DNA from: Chloroflexota bacterium
Lineage (GTDB): Bacteria; Chloroflexota; Limnocylindria; P2-11E
Assembly: GCA_005882765.1 (NCBI GenBank)
Contig: VBDV01000130.1
Coordinates: forward strand, 1-49,031
Reading direction: 5' to 3'
DNA: 49,031 nucleotides
Shown: positions 26,198 to 33,338 of the stretch, in pieces
Position numbering within the stretch: the stretch's first letter is position 1
Layout: every line of letters starts with the position of its first letter
Program-made: the position numbers and the translations under genes
The notes under the pieces: generated by a model
What the model was told of the DNA's origin: nothing
What the model saw: only the letters and a program-made list of their open reading frames with translations
Databases searched by the model: none

Positions 26198-26589
26198 GTC
26201 TTCACCTCTTCGCCGGGCCACGCCGTGAGTCCCCACGCCGCGCCCTTCAGCGCCTTCAACCCGAGGAGCGCGCACTTGATGCGCGCCGGGCTGATCGGAA
26301 TGCCGAGATTCGCGAGCACGTGATCGCGGTCGATGGCCTTGACCTCTTCGAGCGTCTTGCCCTTCACCTCTTCAGTGAGGATGGACGCCGAGGCCTGGCT
26401 GATCGCGCAGCCCTTGCCGGTGAAATGCACGTCGTCGACGTGGCCGTCGTCGATCTTGAGCTGCATGGTCATCTCGTCGCCGCAGAGCGGGTTCGAGTCG
26501 TGATATGTGTGCGTGGCGCCCTCGAGCTCCCCGAAGTTCCGGGGGTTCTTGTAATGATCGAGGATGTAGTCGCGGTACATGTCATCCAT
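26194..26589 (-). CDS. sufU: Fe-S assembly protein SufU (short form)
   Basis: The 131 residues accept sulfur from SufS. Expected zinc or cluster ligands are C36 and D38 (PLCGDE), C61 ([10 protein letters not shown]) and C106 ([14 protein letters not shown]). The PARIKCA motif is SufU-like. The distance C61 to C106 (45) is close to that of IscU and shorter than in Bacillus SufU, so the extra loop typical of SufU seems missing. ATG 26589 lies 2 bases after the sufS stop; its own stop overlaps sufB. Confidence 0.93.
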   Translation of the reverse strand: MDDMYRDYILDHYKNPRNFGELEGATHTYHDSNPLCGDEMTMQLKIDDGHVDDVHFTGKGCAISQASASILTEEVKGKTLEEVKAIDRDHVLANLGIPISPARIKCALLGLKALKGAAWGLTAWPGEEVKT

Positions 26590-26591
26590 AG

Positions 26592-27857
26592 CTAGATCCC
26601 GAACACTTTCTTCGCCGCGTGCACAGCGCGCACCAGGGCATCCATGTCGTCGGTCGTGTTGTAGAGATACATGCTCGCGCGCGTCGTCGCGGGTACGCCG
26701 AGCCGCGTCATGAGCGGCTGGTTGCAATGGTGGCCGGCGCGCACGCATACGCCTTCGCGATCGAAGATCGTCGCGACGTCGTGCGGGTGGATGCCCTCGA
26801 TGTTGAACGACACCACGCCAACGCGTGACTCGAGGTCCTTCGGCCCGTAGACCGTGACCCCGGGTATCTCCTGAAGGCGTGGCAGCAGATACGCGACCAG
26901 CGAGAGCTCGTGCGCGTGTATCTTCGCGACCCCAACGTCGCTCAGGTAATCGACCGCGGCACCGAGGGCGATCGCGTCGACGTACGAGCTCGTGCCGGCT
27001 TCGAACTTCCACGGAAGCTCGTTCCACTCGGTGAGCTTCACCGTGACGCGACTGATCATGTCGCCGCCGTAGAGGAACGGGCGCATTTTCTCGAGTATTT
27101 CCGCCCTGCCCCAGAGGCCGCCCGAGCCAGGCGGCGCGAGCATCTTGTGGCCGCTGAAGGCCACGAAGTCCGCGCCCAGGTCCTGCACGTCGACCGGCGT
27201 GTGCGGCACAGCCTGCGCGACGTCCACGAGGACGGTGGCGCCGGCGGCGCGCGCCTCGGCTGCGATCTCCTTCACTGGGTTTACGGTGCCGAGGCCATTC
27301 GACGTGTGCGTGATCGCGAGCAGCTTCGCGCCCTTGCGAAGCTCGGCCGAGAGCTGATCGCGCCTGAGACGGCCGTTGTCGTCGATATCGACGACGGCGA
27401 TCTCCGCCCCCACCTCGGTCGCAAGCTGCTGCCACGGCACGAAGTCGGAGTGATGCTCGAGGACCGTCGTCACGATGCGGTCGCCGCGCTTGATGTTGTC
27501 GCGGCCCCACGCGTAGGCGACGAGGTTCAACGCCTCGGTGGCGTTCCGGACGAAGATGACCTCGCGCTCGCTCGGCGCGTTGATGAAGCGCGCGACCTTC
27601 GCGCGGGCCTCCTCGAACGCGGCCGTCGTGCGCTCGCTGAACTCGTACACGCCCCGGTGGATATTCGCGTTGTGCTCCTCGAACACACGAGACATCGCGT
27701 CGATCACCTGGCGGGGCTTCTGGCTGGTCGCCGCGTTGTCGAGGTACACGAGCGGTTTTCCGCGGACGGTCTGCGCGAGGATCGGGAAATCCGCGCGGAT
27801 GCGGGCGACGTCAAGGGCCTCCGTCTTGACAGCCGGTGTCTTGACGGTGACAGCCAT
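26592..27857 (-). CDS. sufS: Cysteine desulfurase SufS
   Basis: This PLP enzyme of class II removes sulfur from cysteine for Suf assembly. The 421 residues include YLDNAATSQKP, NIHRGVYEFSERTT, LEHHSDFVPWQ, AITHTSNGLGTVNPV, the PLP lysine in FSGHKMLAPPG and the catalytic Cys in VRAGHHCNQPLM. ATG 27857 overlaps the sufC stop (TGATG). The gene order sufS-sufU fits the known pairing in which SufU takes the persulfide. Confidence 0.97.
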   Translation of the reverse strand: MAVTVKTPAVKTEALDVARIRADFPILAQTVRGKPLVYLDNAATSQKPRQVIDAMSRVFEEHNANIHRGVYEFSERTTAAFEEARAKVARFINAPSEREVIFVRNATEALNLVAYAWGRDNIKRGDRIVTTVLEHHSDFVPWQQLATEVGAEIAVVDIDDNGRLRRDQLSAELRKGAKLLAITHTSNGLGTVNPVKEIAAEARAAGATVLVDVAQAVPHTPVDVQDLGADFVAFSGHKMLAPPGSGGLWGRAEILEKMRPFLYGGDMISRVTVKLTEWNELPWKFEAGTSSYVDAIALGAAVDYLSDVGVAKIHAHELSLVAYLLPRLQEIPGVTVYGPKDLESRVGVVSFNIEGIHPHDVATIFDREGVCVRAGHHCNQPLMTRLGVPATTRASMYLYNTTDDMDALVRAVHAAKKVFGI

Positions 27858-28648
27858 CAAGCGCGACCCGCGTACAGAGCTTCGCGGACGAACTCGTAGC
27901 CCTTGGCCTCGAGCTCGGCCGCGAGCTCCCGGCCACCCGTCCGCACGATGCGTCCGTCGACGAGCACGTGTACGAAGTCCGGGTGCACGTACCGAAGGAT
28001 CCGCTCGTAGTGCGTGATGAGAAGCATCCCAACGTCCGGTGAGCGCATCGCCTCGATGCCCTCGGCGACGACCTTCAGCGCGTCGATGTCGAGGCCCGAG
28101 TCGGTCTCATCGAGGATCGCGAAGCGCGGCTGGAACATGTGCATCTGCAAGATCTCGAGGCGCTTCTTCTCCCCACCGGAGAACCCGTCATTGACGGAGC
28201 GCGTGATGAACGAGTCGTCGACCCCGAGGAGCTTCATGTTCTCGGCGAGCAGCTTCCGGAACTGCGGGATCGGCATGTCGTTCTTCTTGATCTCGCCCGT
28301 GCCGTCGGCGCTCGGTGCCGCACGGCGCGCGTTGATCGCGGTGCGCAGGAAGTTCGCGACCGAGACGCCGGGGATCGCCGATGGGTACTGGAACGCGAGA
28401 AAGACTCCCGCGCGGGCGCGCGCGTCGACCGGCAGCTTCAGGAGATTCACCCCGTCGAGGAGCACCTGGCCGCGCTCGACCTTGTACTTGGGGTGACCCA
28501 TGATCGCGAGTGAGAGCGTGCTCTTGCCGGAGCCATTCGGTCCCATGATCGCGTGCACCGAGCCACTCTCGATGACGAGATCGATCCCATTGAGGATCGT
28601 CTTGCCCTCGACACTCACGACAAGGTCCTTGATCTCCAGGCTAGACAT
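27857..28648 (-). CDS. sufC: Fe-S assembly ATPase SufC
   Basis: This ABC-type ATPase powers the SufBCD scaffold. The 263 residues have Walker A GPNGSGKST, Q-loop FLAFQYPSAIPGVSV, signature SGGEKKRLEI and Walker B FAILDETDSGLDID, with the SufC-typical LLITHYERIL. ATG 28648 overlaps the stop of the Rrf2 regulator gene by 8 bases. Here sufC leads the structural genes, unlike the more common sufB-first order. Confidence 0.97.
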   Translation of the reverse strand: MSSLEIKDLVVSVEGKTILNGIDLVIESGSVHAIMGPNGSGKSTLSLAIMGHPKYKVERGQVLLDGVNLLKLPVDARARAGVFLAFQYPSAIPGVSVANFLRTAINARRAAPSADGTGEIKKNDMPIPQFRKLLAENMKLLGVDDSFITRSVNDGFSGGEKKRLEILQMHMFQPRFAILDETDSGLDIDALKVVAEGIEAMRSPDVGMLLITHYERILRYVHPDFVHVLVDGRIVRTGGRELAAELEAKGYEFVREALYAGRA

Positions 28649-29069
28649 GCACCCGCTCCCGCGTCGTGGTCTTCGCGAGCTCCGCGAGGGTCATGCCATC
28701 GAGGGCCTTCGCGATGCTGTCCTGCAGCTTGAGCCACACGGCGCGCGTGCCGCAGTCGGGTTCGCGCACGCAGTTCAAGATCGCCTCTCCCTCGGCGGTA
28801 CAGATCTGTGGTTCGATTGGGCCTTCGAGTGCGCGCACGACATCACCGGCGGTGATGTCACGCGGCTCGCGGGCCAAGACGTAACCGCCGCCCGCTCCGC
28901 GCTTCCCGTTCACGAGGCCGGCCTTGCGAAGGACGGCGACGAGCTGCTCGAGGTAGGCCTCAGGCAGGTCCTCACGCTCCGCAACGGCGTGCAGCGAGAC
29001 CGTCCCTTGGCCCCAGTGCTTCGCGAGGTCGACCATGAGACGCATCCCGTATTCGCCGCGCGTGGACAC
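28641..29069 (-). CDS. Rrf2 family transcriptional regulator of the suf operon
   Basis: This IscR/Rrf2-type regulator is a winged-helix DNA-binding protein that senses Fe-S status or redox state. Family features are STRGEYGMRLMVDLA, the helix-turn-helix ERED-LPEAYLEQLVAVLRKAGLV, the wing GKRGAGGGYVLAR, and cluster cysteines C90, C100 and C106. I prefer GTG 29069 (142 residues); a GTG at 29099 is also in frame but falls inside the inverted repeat that overlaps the promoter. It overlaps sufC, so it probably regulates its own operon. Confidence 0.9.
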   Translation of the reverse strand: MSTRGEYGMRLMVDLAKHWGQGTVSLHAVAEREDLPEAYLEQLVAVLRKAGLVNGKRGAGGGYVLAREPRDITAGDVVRALEGPIEPQICTAEGEAILNCVREPDCGTRAVWLKLQDSIAKALDGMTLAELAKTTTRERVHV

Positions 29070-29089
29070 GTGGAAAGCGGCAGGTGAAT

Positions 29090-29110
29090 TTCCGAGCACT
29101 TCACTCGGAA
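29090..29110 (-). promoter_or_regulatory. Putative Rrf2 operator of the suf operon
   Basis: A perfect inverted repeat, TTCCGAG (29090-29096) and CTCGGAA (29104-29110) with a 7-base spacer, lies immediately before the Rrf2 gene. It borders the predicted -10 box and would cover the transcription start, a natural place for repression. Binding by the encoded Rrf2 protein is inferred from position only. Confidence 0.6.
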
Positions 29111-29138
29111 TTGTACGCGTTAGATACCGCCCCGAGAA
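29110..29138 (-). promoter_or_regulatory. Putative promoter of the suf operon
   Basis: On the minus strand TACAAT (29115-29110) matches five of six bases of the -10 consensus. At 17 bases spacing the -35 position (29138-29133) reads TTCTCG, a poor match, which would suit an activated or regulated promoter. The predicted start lies near 29103, inside the inverted repeat. Confidence 0.45.
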
Positions 29139-29195
29139 GCGGCCGTTTCGGCCCGAAATCGCAGCGTGCGCGCGGTCATCGGGTAGCGTCGGCGC

Positions 29196-29741
29196 GTGCC
29201 TCTTCCTTTTCGCAGCGCAGTCGTCGGATCGACGAATCCGGCGAAGGTTGAAGCGGTGCGGCGCATCCTCGGCCAGCTGGCCCCGGGGTGCACCCTCGAA
29301 GCGATCGAGGTGCCAAGCGGCGTCGGGGCGATGCCCCTTGGCGAGGCGATGGTGCGGGCCGGTGCGGACGCCCGGGCCCGTGCGGCGCTCGAGCGCTCAG
29401 GCGCGGAGGTCGCGTTCGGCCTCGAGGGCGGCGCGATCCTCGAAGCTGAAAAAGCGTGGCTCACCGGATATGTCGTGGCCGTGACGCGCGACGGAAGGCT
29501 CGGCGAAGCCGCGTGGGGCCGGATGCTCCTGCCGCCTGTCGCCGCCGGGCGACTCCGCGATGGAGAAGAGCTCGGCGACATCATCGACGAGCTCTTCTCG
29601 CGCAAGGAATCAAAGCGTCAAGCGGGCGCGATCGGCATCCTCACCGAAGGCGCGATGTCACGAACGGATGCGTTCGCCTACCTCGTCGCGATGGCCTGCG
29701 CGCCGTTCCTCCATCCCGACCTGTACGGCGAGGGAGCGTGA
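29196..29741 (+). CDS. DUF84 family NTPase (inosine/xanthosine triphosphatase-like)
   Basis: The 181 residues match the YjjX/DUF84 family, which hydrolyses non-canonical nucleotides such as ITP and XTP. Signature VGSTNPAKVEAVRRIL is at the N-terminus, with GAMPLGEAMVRAGADARARAAL, FGLEGGAI and the end segment GAIGILTEGAMSRTDAF. Starts at GTG 29196, divergent from the suf regulator. It stops 4 bases before the end of the convergent CPBP gene. Confidence 0.88.
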   Translation: MPLPFRSAVVGSTNPAKVEAVRRILGQLAPGCTLEAIEVPSGVGAMPLGEAMVRAGADARARAALERSGAEVAFGLEGGAILEAEKAWLTGYVVAVTRDGRLGEAAWGRMLLPPVAAGRLRDGEELGDIIDELFSRKESKRQAGAIGILTEGAMSRTDAFAYLVAMACAPFLHPDLYGEGA

Positions 29742-29745
29742 GAAC

Positions 29746-30696
29746 TCAGCGCAACGGCACGGGCGCTGGCACCGGAATCCCGACGGGCGCGGATGCGAGG
29801 GCTGTTTCTCGATAGCCCAGCCTGCCCCGCGTGATCACGAGTACTCCGATCGCAACGATCGCCAGCCCGAAGTAGAGGAGGCGTCCGTCGACGTCCGGAT
29901 AGAAGCCGGTCAGGATCGCGGCGGAGGCGGTCGTGTCGAACGACGCGTGCAGCAGCGCCACGACGGGCAGAGATCCGCCGGTCGAGTTGAAGAGCCAGGT
30001 GACGATGAGCCTCACCGGAACGGAGAAGAGGATCAGCAGGTAGAAGACATACTCCGGGACTTCCGACGCTGCGAGGCGACCTGAGTCGGTTATCCCGCCG
30101 CTGATGAAGAGCAGCGGAAAGTGTCCCAACCCGAAGAGCGGCGCGACCATCAAGCTGGCGAATACCGGACCAAAGCGTTTCTGCCAGCGCGCGGTCAGGA
30201 ACGCCATCCAACCGGTCTCCTCCCAGATCGAGATGAGAAGAGCGATGAGAACGAGGTTGAACAGGTAGGCCGGAAGGAACTGCGGAAGCCTTGCAGCAAA
30301 TGCGCTCAGGCTGGCCGGACCTTGGACCACGGCGCCCCCGATGAGCAGGAGGAGCGGCGCGCCGAACAACGCAAGGACGTACCACTGCGGACCGGTGCGC
30401 CACGTGAAGTATCGCCGGCGAAGGTCACGGACTCCGTCCTTGCCGTCGGCGATCCGCGTGATCAGGAACGCCCCGCCCGCGAGGGCGATGAGCGACAAGA
30501 GAAGGATCGACGGCTGCGCGGGGATCTCGACCGGTATGAGGCCGAAACCCAACGTCCCTAGCAGGGCGGGCAGAAAGAGAATCCAGCTCGTGACGTAGAA
30601 GAAGGCGAGGAATGCCCCGCCGGGATGCTTCGCGATGGTCGCGCGGAGAGACGACCCCAATGTCGGTTGGGTAGCTGCGATCACGAGAACCCCCAA
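29746..30696 (-). CDS. CPBP-family intramembrane metalloprotease homologue
   Basis: This is a polytopic protein of 316 residues with about eight hydrophobic segments. CPBP (type II CAAX-prenyl protease-like) motifs are E159-E160-TGW, H192 in GLGHFPLLF and H250 in ALLHASFD, the expected metal ligands. The usual EExxxR motif has Met (M164) in place of Arg. Family members cleave near membranes or serve bacteriocin immunity and regulation; the substrate here is unknown. The start is uncertain: TTG 30696, or GTG 30684 which has a GGGGG nearby. Confidence 0.85.
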   Translation of the reverse strand: MGVLVIAATQPTLGSSLRATIAKHPGGAFLAFFYVTSWILFLPALLGTLGFGLIPVEIPAQPSILLLSLIALAGGAFLITRIADGKDGVRDLRRRYFTWRTGPQWYVLALFGAPLLLLIGGAVVQGPASLSAFAARLPQFLPAYLFNLVLIALLISIWEETGWMAFLTARWQKRFGPVFASLMVAPLFGLGHFPLLFISGGITDSGRLAASEVPEYVFYLLILFSVPVRLIVTWLFNSTGGSLPVVALLHASFDTTASAAILTGFYPDVDGRLLYFGLAIVAIGVLVITRGRLGYRETALASAPVGIPVPAPVPLR

Positions 30697-30781
30697 AGCG
30701 CCGACCCGGTCGGGCGCATCCTCACGCTACACGGGCAACCAAGCAAGGAAGCACACAGGGTCTCCGCGGTAACCACTCATC

Positions 30782-30807
30782 GGCCCGGCGGCAAGAGCCG
30801 CCGGGCC
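30782..30807 (-). terminator. Strong hairpin after the SnoaL-like gene
   Basis: A perfect 11-base-pair stem, GGCCCGGCGGC (30782-30792) and GCCGCCGGGCC (30797-30807), encloses a 4-base loop. It lies 14 bases past the stop of the SnoaL-like gene on the minus strand. No T-run follows, so it may be a Rho-independent terminator of the GC-rich kind or an RNA-stabilising end. Confidence 0.6.
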
Positions 30808-30821
30808 ACTCGACTCGTCGC

Positions 30822-31256
30822 TTAGGCGGTCGCGGGCATCGGAACGGCGCCGATCTGGTCAAGCAACGTCATGAGGTCGAAGAAGTGTCTGGTCTCGGCA
30901 ACCTTGTCGCCCTTGAATCTGACAACCTGGACCGCCGAAATCTTCACGCGCTTCTGGCTGGCAGGGATGGTGCCCATCGGTGAGACGAGGTCACCCGTGT
31001 GCGTCCCCTGCCAGGTGATCTCGAGCACCACGGTATCGGCGCCCTCGGTCACCTTCGTGATCGTTCCCGTTGCGTCGGGGAACGCTTCCTTCCAACCTTT
31101 GCTCGCCTCGACGATCTGATCCGGACCTTGAACTTTGCGTTGGGTCGCGAGCTCCTCATAGACCGCGTCCGCCCGAAGCGGCGCCTTGAACCGCTCCCAG
31201 TCGCCAGCGCTGAACGCCTCGATTCCCTCTTTGGCGAGCTGAACTTTGTCTGTCAT
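30822..31256 (-). CDS. SnoaL-like / NTF2-fold protein
   Basis: The 144 residues show the SnoaL ester-cyclase-like pattern: VQLAKEGIEAFSAGDWERFK, YEELATQRKVQGPDQIVEA, EAFPDATGTI, VVLEITWQGTHTGDL, and ISAVQVVRFKGDKVAETRHFFD near the end. These cone-shaped proteins bind small hydrophobic ligands; catalysis cannot be told from sequence. ATG 31256 has GGGGAGG at good spacing. It lies downstream of the ABC exporter gene (91-base gap) and is followed by a strong hairpin. Confidence 0.85.
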   Translation of the reverse strand: MTDKVQLAKEGIEAFSAGDWERFKAPLRADAVYEELATQRKVQGPDQIVEASKGWKEAFPDATGTITKVTEGADTVVLEITWQGTHTGDLVSPMGTIPASQKRVKISAVQVVRFKGDKVAETRHFFDLMTLLDQIGAVPMPATA

Positions 31257-31347
31257 CGCGTACCTCCCCTTAACGCTCGACGTATCGATCGGCCAGGCTT
31301 CGCCTGCCGTCGCGAAGGCTACGCCCGGGTGCAAGCAGGGAGACGAC

Positions 31348-33309
31348 CTACGTCGTCGGGGGAAAACGCCGGATGCGCATCACCTCGCCCGCGAGGACCG
31401 GCTCCGGCGTGGGCTCCCGCCCTGAGATGGACGTCTCGTCAACGAACTTGCGTGTGTAAAGGCGGTGGTAGAGGCCGCTCTTCGCAAGCAGCTCGGTGTG
31501 CGTGCCCTGCTCGACGATGCGGCCTTTGTCCAAAACGAGGATCCGGTCCGCGCGCTCGACCGTCGAAAGCCGGTGCGCGATCACGATCGTCGTCCGGCCA
31601 CGCATGAGGCGATCGAGCGCCTGCTGGACCAGAAACTCGCTCTCGTTGTCGAGCGAGCTCGTGGCCTCGTCGAGAAGGAGGATGCGCGCGTCGCGGAGGA
31701 TCGCCCTGGCGATGGCGATGCGCTGCCGCTGCCCGACGGAAAGCCGGACGCCGCGCTCGCCGACGATCGTGTCCATCCCCTTCGGCGTGCGGGCGATGAA
31801 CTCGGTCGCATTCGCGGCCCTCGCCGCATCTTCGATCTCCGCCGCGGTGGCGTCCAGGCGCCCGTAGCGAATGTTCTCGCGGATGGTGTCGCCGAAGAGG
31901 ATCGGCTCCTGCGGCACGACGGCGATCTGCTCGCGTAGCGAGCGGATCGTGACCTCACGGATGTCCCGCCCATCCACGCACACCCGTCCCGCGACGGGGT
32001 CGTAGAAGCGGCCGACGAGGTTCACCAAGGTGGTCTTGCCGGCGCCTGAAGGTCCGACGAGAGCTGTCGTTTCGCCCTCGCTGAAGACCGTGGATAACGA
32101 TTCGAAGATGAGGGGACTACCGCCCTCCGCTGCGCGTGCCGCTTCGCGGCCGGGGGCCCCTACCCCCGGGGCCCCTGCCCCCTGGGCCCCTCCCCCTGCA
32201 TCGCCATATCGGAACGAGACCTCGTCGAACTCGATCTCGCCGCGCACCGGGCCGATCGGAACGGCACCTGGGAGGTCGCGGACGTCGGGCTCAGTGTCGA
32301 GCAACGCGAAGATGCGGTCGGCCGCGCCGAATGCCTGCTGAATGCCCGTCCACTGACTCGCGAGACCGCCGACCGGCCCCGCGACCATACCCATGTAGAG
32401 AAGGAACGCGACGAGCTGTCCCTGCGTGAGCTCGCCGGCGGCGACCTGGTGGCCGCCGTACCAGAGCACCACGATCGAAGAGGCGAAACCGAGAAAGCCG
32501 ATGGCCGGGAACATGATCGCGCCGATGCGCGAACGGTCGATGCTCTTCTGGAACATCACGAGAAGCTTCTCGTGGAAGCGCTTGGCCTCGTAGTCCTCGC
32601 GCGTGAACGCCTGGACCACGCGCACCTCGGCGAGGGCCTCCTGCAAGACTCCGACCGCCTCGCCCTGCGCGTCCTGCGCCGCGCGCGAGATGTCGCGGAT
32701 CTTTCGGCCGAGGTACTGGCCGATGATCCCGATCGGAGGCGCGACCACCAGCGTGAGGAGCGCGAGCCGCCAGTTCATCAAGAAGATGATGGTGACGCCG
32801 CCGACCAGAGTGAGGACCTGGCCGAGCACCTGGATGATCGTCTGCGTCACGACGCCGTGCACGAGGGTCGCATCGCTCGTCACGTGCGACATGAGATCGC
32901 CGGTCTTGCGCACGTTGAAGAATGACAGCGACATCGATTGGAGGTGGTTCACGATCGCCATCCGGAGATCGAAGATGACGCTCTCGCCGGTCCATGCCAT
33001 GACGAATTGGCGGACGCCGTCGATGACGGCTCGCACGAGGAGGACCGCGATGAGGACGACGACAAGCTCGTCGAGCAGTCCGGGCTCTTTGAAGCCGAGG
33101 TCGAGCACCCGCTGCACGATCTGTGGCCACACGAGGCCGAGGGCGGTTGAGATCACGAGGAGCGCGGCCGCGAGCGCGAGATTCCAGCGATACGGGCCGA
33201 CAAATCGAAGGAGTCGTCGATACATGGCGACCGTCGGTCGCTTCTTCGCCATGTCACCGCGCTGGCCCCACATGAACATGTGGACGCCGCCGCCGCCCAT
33301 CGGGATCAT
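31348..33309 (-). CDS. ABC exporter, fused membrane and ATPase domains (MdlB/MsbA-like)
   Basis: The 653 residues form a half-transporter that should work as a homodimer. An ABC type-1 membrane domain with six helices spans about 40-330. The ATPase domain has Walker A GPSGAGKTT, Q-loop VVPQEPILFGDTI, signature LSVGQRQR (Val instead of the usual second Gly), Walker B ILLLDEATSSLD and the H-loop IVIAHRL. The linker before the ATPase carries a Gly/Ala/Pro-rich insert encoded by a 15-base tandem repeat. The start is uncertain: ATG 33309 or an internal Met (residues MAKKRPT). Likely exports a lipid, peptide or drug. Confidence 0.93.
   Translation of the reverse strand: MIPMGGGGVHMFMWGQRGDMAKKRPTVAMYRRLLRFVGPYRWNLALAAALLVISTALGLVWPQIVQRVLDLGFKEPGLLDELVVVLIAVLLVRAVIDGVRQFVMAWTGESVIFDLRMAIVNHLQSMSLSFFNVRKTGDLMSHVTSDATLVHGVVTQTIIQVLGQVLTLVGGVTIIFLMNWRLALLTLVVAPPIGIIGQYLGRKIRDISRAAQDAQGEAVGVLQEALAEVRVVQAFTREDYEAKRFHEKLLVMFQKSIDRSRIGAIMFPAIGFLGFASSIVVLWYGGHQVAAGELTQGQLVAFLLYMGMVAGPVGGLASQWTGIQQAFGAADRIFALLDTEPDVRDLPGAVPIGPVRGEIEFDEVSFRYGDAGGGAQGAGAPGVGAPGREAARAAEGGSPLIFESLSTVFSEGETTALVGPSGAGKTTLVNLVGRFYDPVAGRVCVDGRDIREVTIRSLREQIAVVPQEPILFGDTIRENIRYGRLDATAAEIEDAARAANATEFIARTPKGMDTIVGERGVRLSVGQRQRIAIARAILRDARILLLDEATSSLDNESEFLVQQALDRLMRGRTTIVIAHRLSTVERADRILVLDKGRIVEQGTHTELLAKSGLYHRLYTRKFVDETSISGREPTPEPVLAGEVMRIRRFPPTT
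32153..32196. repeat. 15-base tandem repeat inside the ABC exporter gene
   Basis: Two 15-base units, GGGGCCCCTACCCCC and GGGGCCCCTGCCCCC, are followed by a 14-base variant TGGGCCCCTCCCCC. The period is a multiple of three, so it adds GAPGV-type pentapeptides to the linker between membrane and ATPase domains without shifting the frame. Confidence 0.85.
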
Positions 33310-33338
33310 CACTTCTAGTTACACGTTATCCGACGGCG

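Noticed and set aside
31290-31307. Hairpin in the gap between the ABC exporter and SnoaL-like genes
   Set aside because: CAGGC-TTC-GCCTG is only a five-base-pair stem with mismatched extension and no T-run; too weak to call a terminator.
32153-32196. Possible CRISPR or other array
   Set aside because: The units are contiguous without spacers, only 15 bases long, and lie in frame inside a coding gene.
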